This document shows, piece by piece, positions 27,726 to 36,273 of a stretch of DNA of 42,699 bases. This stretch comes from Pseudonocardia sp. CNS-004 (GTDB lineage: Bacteria; Actinomycetota; Actinomycetes; Mycobacteriales; Pseudonocardiaceae): the NCBI GenBank assembly GCA_001942185.1, contig MKJV01000129.1, forward strand, positions 1 to 42,699, read 5' to 3'. Both the position numbers and the translations under genes were made by a program. The first letter of the stretch is position 1; each line of letters opens with the position of its first letter. Below the pieces are notes generated by a model. The model saw only the letters and a list, made by a program, of their open reading frames with translations, made no database searches and had not been told where the DNA came from.

Positions 27726-28459
27726 GAAAGCAGCCCTCCTGCCCCGTTCACCGGGTGGCCGTTGACCGCCACGGTCTGCTCGGCGGCCGCGACGTGCTTG
27801 CGGGCCACGTGGAACGCGAGGACCTGCAGCTCCACCGCGAGGTCGACCTTGCGAACCTCGACCTCGCCCGGGACCTGCAGCACGGTCGGTGCGAAGTTGA
27901 GGATGCAGCGCACGCCCGCGTCGACGAGGAGGTCGCACACGCCCTGGGCGGCCTGGCCGGGGGTGGCGATCATCCCGATGGTGACCCCGCGGTCGACGCA
28001 CACCTGCGGGATCGCCCGGACGTGCTCGACGAGGATGCCGTTGATGTGGATGCCGACGAGGTCGGGGTCGACGTCGAACAGCGCCGTGACCGGGAAGCCG
28101 CGCCCACCGAACCCGCCGTACCCCGCGAGCGCGTGGCCGAGGTTGCCGATGCCGACGAGCGCGACGGACTGCCGGTGGTTGAGCCCGAGCGTGCGCTCCA
28201 GCTGGTGGACCAGCGCTGCGACCTCGTACCCGACGCCGCGGATGCCGTAGGACCCGATGTAGGACAGGTCCTTGCGCAGCTTCGCCGGGTTGACGCCGGT
28301 GGCGGCGGCGAGCTCGTCGCTGGACACCGTGTCGGCGCCCTCCTCGGCGAACTCACCGAGCTTGCGCAGGTAGACCGCGAGCCGGGCGACACTGGCCTCG
28401 GGGATGGACCGCAGCGGGGCGGACGCACCCTCGGAGCCGGCATGCGGCGGCTTCGTCAC
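27722..28459 (-). CDS. rex: Redox-sensing transcriptional repressor Rex
   Basis: About 245 residues. The N-terminal winged helix (IPEASVARLAVYLRKLGEF, then SSDELAAATGVNPAKLRKDLSYIGSYG) precedes a Rossmann domain: VALVGIGNLGHALAGYGGF, then FDVDPDLVGIHINGI. Rex lets go of DNA when NADH rises. Two GTGs are possible: 28465 has AGGAG only two bases upstream, whereas 28459 has the same AGGAG at eight bases, so 28459 is preferred. It heads the rex-hemA-hemC-hemD operon as in Streptomyces coelicolor. A Rex operator overlaps its promoter. Confidence 0.95.
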
Positions 28460-28576
28460 GCTCACGTCTCCTCGATGCGTCTGTGCCCGGTGGTGCCGGC
28501 GATGGCGGTACGCCGCCTCGCCTGATGCACTGGAGCCGAAAACCCCGGGTCCGGGTGTTGACGGCGACTGGATAAC

Positions 28577-28605
28577 ACGGTAGTCGCTTGTGAAGGCGCG
28601 CACAA
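28577..28605 (-). promoter_or_regulatory. rex-hem promoter with an overlapping Rex operator
   Basis: TTGTG-N8-CACAA (28588-28605) matches the Rex operator core exactly. On the minus strand its outer arm doubles as a -35 (TTGTGC, 28605-28600), followed after 17 bases by TACCGT (28582-28577). A bound Rex would therefore cover the -35 and spacer. This supports autoregulation and NADH-responsive control of hemA, hemC and hemD. The leader to GTG 28459 would be about 110 bases. Confidence 0.85.
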
Positions 28606-28923
28606 AGTTGCGATCTTGAACGGGATCGTGCACTCGCGGTGCGCGCGCGACGCCCGACCGATGGTCGTCCCCCGGCAGCCGCTCGTCGCGCTCCCGACGT
28701 TTCCGGTGGCCGGGCGGGCCGGCAGGCGCACACACCACGGCCGGGAGCTCGGCGCTCCGGGCGGCGCCGTTTCCACCGCGGTCGGATCCAAGGTCACCGG
28801 CAGTGTCGGCGAGGTCACGCCGCACGGGCGCGGGGGCGTCGCGGCTCGACCGGGGCACCCGGCCCCGCGCGGCGGTGACCGATCGACGATCGGGCGTTCC
28901 GGACCGCCGAACGGCCGACCGGC
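28606..28923. other. Intergenic stretch upstream of the rex promoter
   Basis: About 318 bases between the Rex operator and the end of the sulfite-oxidase-like gene. No convincing gene, tRNA or long palindrome is seen; short open frames here have no coherent protein character. Confidence 0.5.
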
Positions 28924-30508
28924 TCAGTAGACGGAGAACGAGACGTCGGGCCATCCGGTGGCACCGTCCGGCACGGGATCGGCCTGGACCGCCGTCTGCA
29001 GCGTGCCGTCGGCCGCGGTCGCCCGGCTCTGCACCCGGTGACCGCCGGGCCCGAGATCGAACCCGGCCCGCCACATCCGCCAGGTGTCGCCGCTCACCTC
29101 GGTGGCGAGCTCGGCCTCCTGCCACGGCCCGCCGTCCACACTCACCTCGACCCGCGCGATCCCCTTCGGCTGCGACCACGCGATCCCCGCCACGGTGACG
29201 CGCCCGGCCGGCAGCTCGGCGAACCCGCGGGGGCTGTCGATGCGCGACTGGGTCTTGATCGGCCCCCGCTCCGCCCAGCCCCGCTGCAGCCAGTAGCCGG
29301 CCTTCGCGTCGAACGTCGTGAGCTCGAGGTCGGTGACCCACTTCGTCGCCGAGACGTACCCGTACAGGCCCGGGACGACCATCCGCACCGGGAACCCGTG
29401 CTCGAACGGCAGCGCCTCCCCGTTCATGCCGATGGCGAGCATCGCGCCGCGACCAGGCTCCAGCAGCACGTCGACCGGCGTGCCGGTGTACCAGCCGTCG
29501 ACGCTCGTGGAGAAGAGCTGGTCGGCGCCCGGCCGCACCCCGGCCTCCATGAGCAGGTCACGCAGGTCGACCCCGGTGAACGTCGCGGTGGAGATGAGGT
29601 CGCCGCCCACGGTGTTGGACACGCAGGCGAGCGTGACCGGGCGCTCGTGCAGCGGCCGGGACAGCAGGTCGTCGAAGGACAGCGTCAGCTCGGTGTCGAC
29701 CATGCCGTGGACGCGCAACGACCAGTCCTGCGCGGACAGCACCGGGACCCGCAGGGCCGTGTCGATGCGGTAGAAGTCCGCGTTCGAGGTCACGAACGCC
29801 GACGTGCCGGACTCGGGGAAGGCGGCAGAGGCCGGGATCGCGGGGGCCCGTTCGGCGATCCGGCGCCCGCGAGCCGCGCCGTGACCGGTCCGCGGACGTC
29901 GCCGACACCGCGCCCCAGCCACAGGCCGGCCCCGCCTCCCGCGAGCGAGGCGACGGCCACCGCCGACGCGAGCGCACCAGCACCGCCCGGCGGGTGAGGT
30001 CCCCGGATCTCGGCGGGTCGTCCGGCCGGGAGGCGGCGAGCGCACGCCCGTGCAACCACCGCATGGCCGCGACCCCCGCCACCAGCGACGCCGTCGGGGC
30101 CAGCACGTCCAGCGGCGAGAACGCCGACCGGAACACCACGGCGCCGAACCCGAGCACCCCGAGCACGATCACGACACCGACCCCGGTGCTCGCACGCCTG
30201 CGCGACGCCAGTCCCGCGAGCGCGGCGACGACCGTGATCACCACGGCCATCCCGGCGAGCAGCACCGCCTTGTCGGCCGTGCCGAACGCGGCCTTCGCGA
30301 ACTCGGTGAGCCAGTGCGGCGACAGGCCCACCACCGCGTCGCCGACGGCCAGGTACGGCGACGACCCGGGCGCGACGACGCCCGCGACCAGCTGACCCGC
30401 CGCGACCGCCGCGAGGACGGCCAGCACCCCGACGAGCGCTGCCCACCCCCGGGGGATCGTCACGGCCCCGGGGTCGTCGACCCGGCGCGGTACCTCCGTG
30501 GTGCTCAC
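28924..30508 (-). CDS. Membrane-anchored sulfite-oxidase-like molybdopterin oxidoreductase, twice frameshifted
   Basis: GTG 30508 opens MSTTEVPRRVDDPG. The first 150 residues hold about four membrane helices (GWAALVGVLAVLAAVAAGQLV, VLLAGMAVVITVVAALAGLA, GVGVVIVLGVLGFGAVVF, TASLVAGVAAMRWL). Breaks near 29985 and 29885 separate this from a molybdopterin domain: FYRIDTALRVPVLSAQDWSL, the Mo-ligand cysteine in VTLACVSNTVGGDLIS, FPVRMVVPGLYGYVSATKWV. A C-terminal Mo-co dimerisation domain follows (GIAWSQPKGIARVEVSVDGGPW). It is predicted to face the cell exterior; substrate unknown. GAGACT six bases before the start may be a weak -10. Lies 64 bases after the glutaredoxin gene. Confidence 0.87.
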
Positions 30509-30572
30509 GGAACCAGTCTCGCCCCGGACGGCCGGGAAGGATGTGACGATCCGGGGACGGCCGGGGAGACAC

Positions 30573-30812
30573 TCAGCCCAGGGCGGCGCGCAGCCGGTCC
30601 TCCTCGACCCGCCAGAAGCCGTGCTCGCGGCCGTCGACCTCGATCACGGGCACGCGGTCGCCGTACTCCGCGCGCAGCTCGGGGTCGGAGTCGACGTCGA
30701 CGGTGGTCCAGCCGGCGCCGACGTCGGCGCAGATGCGGGCGACCTCCGCCTCCGCCTTGGCGCACAGCCCGCAGTCGACGCGGGTGTAGACGATGACGCG
30801 TCGCTGCGTCAC
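30573..30812 (-). CDS. Glutaredoxin-like protein (DUF836 type)
   Basis: 79 residues of thioredoxin fold. VIVYTRVDCGLCAKAEAEV gives the active-site pair C14-G-L-C17, and RVPVIEVDGREHGFWRVEE carries the cis-proline (VPV) and the end strand. It matches the Rv0508-type protein that sits near hemA in M. tuberculosis. It probably reduces a partner disulfide; the partner is unknown. The GTG start overlaps the stop of the acyl-CoA ligase gene (GTGA), so the two are translationally coupled. Confidence 0.9.
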   Translation of the reverse strand: MTQRRVIVYTRVDCGLCAKAEAEVARICADVGAGWTTVDVDSDPELRAEYGDRVPVIEVDGREHGFWRVEEDRLRAALG

Positions 30813-32364
30813 GACTGCCTCGCCAGCTGCCTGCGCGCGACCTTGCCGGTGGGGGTGCGCGGCAGCGCGTCGGTGAACTCGATCACCGACGGCACCTTGA
30901 ACCTGGCCAGCCGCTCCGTGCAGTGCGCGAGGACCTCCTCCTGCGTCAGCTCCGCACCCTCCGCGCGCACCAGCACGGCCTTGACCGCCTCACCGGTGTT
31001 CTCGTCGGGAACACGACGACGGCGGCCTCCGCCACCGCGGGCAGCTCGGCGAGCACCGACTCCACCTCGCGGGGATAGACGTTGAAGCCGTTGACGATCA
31101 CGAGGTCCGACGAGCGGTCGACGAGGTGCAGGTCGCCGTCGTGGTCGAGGAAGCCGACGTCGGCGGTGCGGAACCAGCCGTCCGCGTCGGGGCCGCCGTC
31201 TCCGTCCGGCCAGTAGCCGGAGAAGAGGTTGGGCCCGCGCACGGCGACCAGCCCGGTGTCGCCCGCGGGATCGGAGACGTCCTCGTCGATGTCCTCGGGG
31301 TCGGGGTCGGCGACGGCCTCGATGGGCCGCCCCTCCCGGTCGACGAGCCGGAGTTCGAGGCCCGGCAGGGCCCGCCCCACCGACCCGGGCTTCGGGGGGC
31401 CGCCGATCGGGTTCATCGTGAGCACCGGGCCGGCCTCGGTCAGCCCGTACCCCTCGTAGATCGCCATCCCGGTGACCGCGCGGAACTCGTCGAGCCACTG
31501 CGGTGGCAGCGGCGCCCCGCCGGAGGTGCACAGGCGCAGGCCACCGGTGGCGACCCGCAGGTCGTCGGGCGGGAGCTCGAGCAACGCCCGGAACATCGAC
31601 GGCACCCCGGCCATCCCGCTCACGCGCTCGCGCACGAGCACGTCGGCGACGTGGGTCGGGTCGAAGCGCTCGGTGAGCACGACGGTGGCACCCGCCCAGC
31701 AGACCTGCAGCAGCCCCGCGCCGAGCCCGAAGACGTGGAACAGCGGGATGGACAGCAGGATCCGGTCCACCGGGAGCACGGGCGCGGGCCGCAGTGCTGC
31801 GGTCTGCTCGCGGTTGGCGAGCACGGCCCGGTGGGTGAGCTGCACGCCGCGCGGGCGACCGGTGGTGCCCGAGGTGTAGATCAGCAGTGCCATGTCCTCG
31901 CCGCCCCCGACCGCGTCCACGGCGGCTGCGGCGTGGAGATCGGGTGGTGGCAGCAGGGCCGCCCCGCGAGGGGGACCGCAGCGGTGTGCCGCGTCGTCAC
32001 CCTCCGCAGCCACGACGATCGCCGGGCGGCAGTCGTCGAGCACGATCTCGAGCTCCCGGGCCACCGCGACCGGTCCGAACGGGACGGACACCGCGCCCGC
32101 ACGCATGGCCCCCAGCACCGACACGCAGAACGCCGCGCCGTTGCCGAGCCGGACGAGCACCCGGTCCCCCGCCCTGGCACCGGCCTCCCGGAGGCGGTCG
32201 GCCTCCGCGCTCACGGCGGCGTCGAACTGCGCCCAGCTGAGGGTGGTTCCGCTGGTCACGTCCACGATCGCGGCGGCGTCGGGGGTGCGTCGCGCCGCAC
32301 GGGCGACCAGGTCGGCCACGTGGTGCGGCGGCCCGTCCTGCGGGCTGCCGGTGGGACTGTCCAC
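30809..32364 (-). CDS. AMP-binding acyl-CoA synthetase (long-chain-type), frameshifted
   Basis: About 518 residues. The ATP-binding loop YTSGTTGRPRG (163-173), YEGYGLTEAGPVLTMNP, the adenylate Asp in GWFRTADVGFLDHDGDL, and the hinge DRSSDLVIVNGFNVYPREVE are intact. After a lost base near 31005 come PDENTGEAVKAVLV, FKVPSVIEFTDALPRTPTGKV with the catalytic lysine. An acidic insert (DPDPEDIDEDVSDPAGD) before LVAVRGPN is unusual. Substrate is probably a fatty or other carboxylic acid. GTG 32364 has GGGGAG five bases upstream. Couples to glutaredoxin by GTGA. Confidence 0.88.
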
Positions 32365-32839
32365 GGTTCTCCCCAAGGTCGGCCTGCGCCGGGTGGTTTC
32401 GACCGCGAGTCTGGCACGAACGGGTCCTCCCGGCGGGAACCGCGCCCGGCGTCCCGATCCGGGTTCCGGCGTCGCGACGACACGCGGGAACCGGTGACGC
32501 TGACCGCGCGTAGTCGGCCACTCACCGGATCGCGGGCGCGGCGAACGGTAGGGCCTGCTCCGCCGCATGTGGCCGCCCGTATGCTCCGCCGCTACAGCCA
32601 ACTCAACGCTCGACCCACGAGATCGTCGCGAAGCTCACCCGAGGGAGTGGCATGCAGCCTGTCGCCGCCGGCGCACCGCGGGCCGACCCGACGGACGCCT
32701 GTGCGTTGCGCAGACGCTCGGCACGGCCCGACCACCGACTCCGTCCCAGGGCCTGCCGGGAGCCATGACTCGTCCCGCGCGACAGCCTCGGCTGCTCCCC
32801 ACCGAGTCCACCCGATCCCCAGCGGGTGAAGAGGTACAG
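32365..32839. other. Divergent intergenic region before bldN
   Basis: 475 bases between the divergent acyl-CoA ligase and bldN. A TATGCT hexamer (32580-32585) could be a -10 for bldN, but no good -35 stands upstream. The reading frame of bldN stays open back to an ATG at 32567, with another ATG at 32765, so part of it may be coding (a longer pro-sequence). No RNA gene or long palindrome was recognised. Confidence 0.45.
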
Positions 32840-33568
32840 ATGCCCCCGACCGCAGCTCCCCGCGTAGGTCAGGCCGGCCCGCCCGCACGAGCGGGCGCCA
32901 CCCGCCCTCCGCTCCCCCTTCCCAGACGGCACAGCCCCGGCGAGTCCGCGCCCTCCGCCGGCAGCCACGACACCCGCAGGAACGACGCGGCCGAGGTGGC
33001 CGAGGCGGTGCAACCCGAGGAGACCGGCGGTGCGTGGGCGCTGGTCAAGGCAGCGCAGGAAGGCGACATGGTCGCCTTCGGCGATCTGTTCGACCGCTAC
33101 TACGACGTCGTCTTCCGCTACGTGCTCTTCCGCACCGGCGACCGCACCCTGGCCGAGGACCTCACCCAGGAGACGTTCGTCCGGGCGCTGCGCCGCATCT
33201 CGTCGGTCAGCTACCAGGGCCGGGACATCGGTGCGTGGTTCGTCACGATCGCGCGGAACCTGATCTTCGACCACGTGAAGTCGAGCCGCTACCGGCTCGA
33301 GCAGACCACCAGCGAGATCATCGAGCTCTCCCCGAGCACCGGTGGCCCCGAGCAGGAGGTCCTCGACGGTGCCACCAACGACGAACTGCTCCGCTGCGTC
33401 GGGAAGCTGAACCCCGACCAGCAGGAATGCATCCAGCTCCGCTTCCTGCAAGGCATGTCCGTCGCCGAAACGGCGGAAATCATGGACCGCAACGAGGGCG
33501 CCGTCAAGGCCCTTCAACATCGAGCGGTCCGACGGCTCGCCCAGCTGCTCCCGGAGGGCCTCCGATGA
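32840..33568 (+). CDS. bldN: ECF sigma factor of the BldN type
   Basis: 242 residues from ATG 32840, which has GAAGAGG five bases upstream. A disordered 63-residue head is followed by sigma region 2 (FGDLFDRYYDVVFRYVLFRT, then AEDLTQETFVRALRRI), the GRDIGAWFVTIARNLIFDHV block and region 4 (LNPDQQECIQLRFLQGMSVAETAEIMDRNEGAVKALQHRAV). This is close to Streptomyces BldN, which drives chaplin/rodlin and bldM genes in aerial growth. BldN there is made with an N-terminal pro-sequence of about 86 residues. Starting at ATG 32765 would give about 88 residues before the sigma domain, so that start is a real alternative. The anti-sigma gene follows. Confidence 0.9.
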   Translation: MPPTAAPRVGQAGPPARAGATRPPLPLPRRHSPGESAPSAGSHDTRRNDAAEVAEAVQPEETGGAWALVKAAQEGDMVAFGDLFDRYYDVVFRYVLFRTGDRTLAEDLTQETFVRALRRISSVSYQGRDIGAWFVTIARNLIFDHVKSSRYRLEQTTSEIIELSPSTGGPEQEVLDGATNDELLRCVGKLNPDQQECIQLRFLQGMSVAETAEIMDRNEGAVKALQHRAVRRLAQLLPEGLR

Positions 33569-33650
33569 TCGGCAGCGATATCGCATCTACCGCCCATCGT
33601 GTTACAGGTGCGACGAATGAACGACTCAATGCGGTGAACGGTCCTGGACC

Positions 33651-33678
33651 CGTAACCCCCGGCCGGTCTGCTCGTTGT
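33651..33678 (+). promoter_or_regulatory. BldN-type promoter upstream of the anti-sigma gene
   Basis: CGTAAC (33651-33656), exactly 16 bases, then CGTTGT (33673-33678). As I recall it, BldN-dependent promoters in Streptomyces read CGTAAC-N16-CGTTGA. It lies in the 169-base gap after bldN, 59 bases before the GTG of the rsbN-like gene. Confidence 0.7.
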
Positions 33679-33737
33679 AGGTCTGAACGCCGCGCCGCGC
33701 ACGCCCGCGGCACGGGTACTGACAGCGCAGGGATGCA

Positions 33738-35139
33738 GTGAGGACGGCCAACATGCCCGCCGGACAGGGCAAGGACGCAGAGCGGTTCGCCGCCGCTGTG
33801 GAGTCGGGGACACCCCTCGGCGCCGCAGGCGACGCCGATCTCGCTCGAGAGCTCGAGATCGTGGCGATGCTGCGGACGCGGGGCACCGAGTTCGCGCCGG
33901 ACGCCGAGACGAAGGTCCGCGCCAAGCAACGCCTCATGGCCGTGCTCGCCGCCGAGCAGGCCGGCCCACGGCAGCCCCGCCACGCAGCAGCGCCTCCTGC
34001 CGAGGCTGAGCTCACGGCGCCACTCGGCCGCCTCGTCGAGCACGCGGACGCGGACGCGACCGCCGAGACCACGGTGATGGACCCGATCGGCTCGGAGGCC
34101 GACACCGACTCCGGCACCCTCGTCGAGCCGATCCCGCTGCACGGCGAGCGCCCCGACCGCACGGCCCGGCACACGCTCGGCGGCCGTTCCCGGGGTACGT
34201 CGCGCTCCGCCCGCCGCAACGCGGCACGCGGGCTGCCCCGACGGGCCGTGCTCGTCGGCTCGGCCGCCGCCGTCACGTTGCTGGCGCTCACCGGTGGCGG
34301 GGTTCTCGCCAGCGGCGACGCGCTGCCCGGCGACACCCTCTACCCGGTGAAGCGGGTGGCCGAGTCCGCGGGCTCGCCCTCACGTTCGACGACGCCAGCC
34401 GGGCGCGCCGCCACCTCGAGATCGCCGCGACCCGGCTCTCCGAGGTGGAGGAGCTCGCCCACGACACCCAGTCGACGCCCGCGCCCGAGGTGTTCACCAC
34501 GGCGATGGACGAGTTCGACACGGCGACCAACGAGGCTCCGAGCTGCTGCTCTCCGCCGCCGAGGCGGACTCGGGCGGCACCGCGGCCGACGACCTGCACA
34601 AGTGGGCGGCCGAGCAGTCCGACCGGCTCACCGACCTGGAGCCCACGCTGCCTGCCGCGGCCGACGCCGACACGTCGAGGGAGCTGCTCGACCGGCTGCT
34701 CGGCCGCACCCAGCAGCTCGACGTCGAGGAGTGCGAGCAGGGCGACGCCGACTGCGACTCCCGCCGCACGTCCAGCGACAGCACGACCGATCCGGACGCC
34801 GACGGCTCCGAGAAGGACACCACGTCCACCCCGGACGAAGACTCATCGGAGTCGAGCGAGACCGAGAAGCCGTCCCGCACCCCCGACGACGAGAGCACCG
34901 AGCGCACGAACCCGCGGCTCCTGCCCGACCTCGTGCCGGACGCCGGCCGGGACGACGAGGAGTCGAGCACCGAGTCGTCGAAGAAGGACGAGGACAGCAC
35001 GTCGTCGTCCGACTCGGAGTCCGACTCCGACGAGGGAGAAGGCGAGGGCGACCGCGACCTGTCGGTGCCGCTCCCGCTGCTGCCTCCGGTGACGCTGCCT
35101 CCGCTGCTGCCGGGGATGCCCGGGATCACCATCGGCTGA
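33738..35139 (+). CDS. rsbN: RsbN-like anti-sigma factor (DUF5667 protein), twice frameshifted
   Basis: About 467 residues when restored. The cytoplasmic N-terminal part (DAERFAAAVESGTPLG...LARELEIVAMLR) is the presumed sigma-binding region. One membrane helix follows (RRAVLVGSAAAVTLLALTGGGVLASG), then the DUF5667 block (DALPGDTLYPVKRVAES). A base is lost near 34370 and another near 34540; beyond them comes helical sequence, then an extreme Asp/Glu/Ser-rich tail ending PLLPPVTLPPLLPGMPG. In Streptomyces RsbN binds BldN at the membrane. GTG 33738 has AGGG six bases upstream; ATG 33753 is the alternative. Position after bldN and the BldN-type promoter support the call. Confidence 0.82.
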
Positions 35140-35151
35140 GTCGGGTCACCT

Positions 35152-35190
35152 CGAAGCCGCCGCGGAAGCACGTGTGCCGCGGCGGCTTCG
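35152..35190 (+). terminator. Hairpin terminator after rsbN
   Basis: Perfect 14-bp inverted repeat (35152-35165 and 35177-35190) with an 11-base loop, 12 bases after the stop. High GC stem; no T-run. Confidence 0.8.
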
Positions 35191-35260
35191 CTTCGCGCGG
35201 GATGTCACGTTCGGCAAGCTGCTGGTCACCGACCAGCCTCGTCCGCCTGCCCGGCGACAG

Positions 35261-35266
35261 TAGGCT
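35261..35266 (+). promoter_or_regulatory. -10 box TAGGCT of the HAD phosphatase gene
   Basis: TANNNT hexamer after the rsbN terminator and 33 bases before the GTG at 35300; leaves a short leader with GGAGG (35288-35292). Confidence 0.45.
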
Positions 35267-35299
35267 GGGGCCCCAGTGAAGACCCACGGAGGCCCGTAG

Positions 35300-36250
35300 G
35301 TGGTTGAACAAGAAACTCGCGAGCCGCTGTCCCCCACCGGCTCCGGCGAGCTGACCGGGGCTGCGGAAACGCCGGGGGTGACCGACGCGGCCACCTCCTC
35401 CGACCCGGCGATCCGCGCGGGGGAGGCGGCCGCTGCGGCAGCGGTGGCGGCGGGTGACAGCGGTCCGTCCGACGTCCCGCTCACCGACCTCACCGCGGCC
35501 GCCTTCTTCGACGTCGACAACACGATGATGGTCGGGGCCTCGATCTTCCACTTCGCCCGCGGTCTCGCAGCGCGGAAGTTCTTCACCACGGCCGACCTCG
35601 TCGGATTCGCCTGGCAACAGCTGAAGTTCCGCATCGGGGGCCGGGAGACCACGTACTCCACCACCACCGGGCGCGACACCGCGCTGTCGTTCGTCGCGGG
35701 CCGCCCGGTCGCGGAGATCACCGCGCTCGGCGAGGAGATCTACGACGAGCTGATGGCCGACCGGATCTGGGCCGGCACCCGTGCCCTCGCCCAGATGCAC
35801 CTGGACGCAGGCCAGCGCGTCTGGCTCGTCACCGCCACACCGGTCGAGCTCGCGCTCATCATCGCCCGCAGGCTCGGCCTCACCGGTGCGCTCGGCACGG
35901 TGGCCGAGAGCGTCGACGGCCACTACACGGGCCGGCTGGTGGGCGAGATCCTGCACGGGCCCGCGAAGGCCCACGCCGTGCGCGCGCTGGCCGTCACCGA
36001 GGGCCTCGACCTGCGACGCTGCACCGCCTACTCCGACTCCGTCAACGACGTGCCGATGCTCTCCGCCGTCGGCACGGCGGTCGCCGTCAACCCGGACTCC
36101 GAGCTGCGCGACGTCGCGAAGGAGCGTGGGTGGCAGGTGCGTGACTTCCGCACCGGCCGCAAGGCGGCCAAGATCGGCGTGCACTCGGTGCTCGGCGCGG
36201 GCGCCATCGCCGGGGTCGTCGCGGCCGGGCTCGCCGCGCGCCGACGCTGA
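35300..36250 (+). CDS. HAD-IB family phosphatase (SerB1-like)
   Basis: 316 residues. After a 60-residue Ala-rich head, FFDVDNTMM (71-75 DVDNT) gives the nucleophile Asp and acid-base Asp. VWLVTATPVELALIIA is motif II, and GPAKAHAVRALA with YSDSVNDVPMLSAVG are motifs III and IV. The family includes phosphoserine phosphatase-like proteins such as Rv0505c (SerB1) and CicA. A C-terminal hydrophobic segment (VLGAGAIAGVVAAGLAA) may anchor it to the membrane. GTG 35300 has GGAGG seven bases upstream. Substrate unproven. Confidence 0.9.
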   Translation: MVEQETREPLSPTGSGELTGAAETPGVTDAATSSDPAIRAGEAAAAAAVAAGDSGPSDVPLTDLTAAAFFDVDNTMMVGASIFHFARGLAARKFFTTADLVGFAWQQLKFRIGGRETTYSTTTGRDTALSFVAGRPVAEITALGEEIYDELMADRIWAGTRALAQMHLDAGQRVWLVTATPVELALIIARRLGLTGALGTVAESVDGHYTGRLVGEILHGPAKAHAVRALAVTEGLDLRRCTAYSDSVNDVPMLSAVGTAVAVNPDSELRDVAKERGWQVRDFRTGRKAAKIGVHSVLGAGAIAGVVAAGLAARRR

Positions 36251-36273
36251 GGCGGGTCCGTTCCCCGGCGGGA

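Noticed and set aside
28606..28923. Small gene or RNA upstream of rex
   Set aside because: Short frames here have no ribosome binding site or coherent composition, and no stable long hairpin was found.
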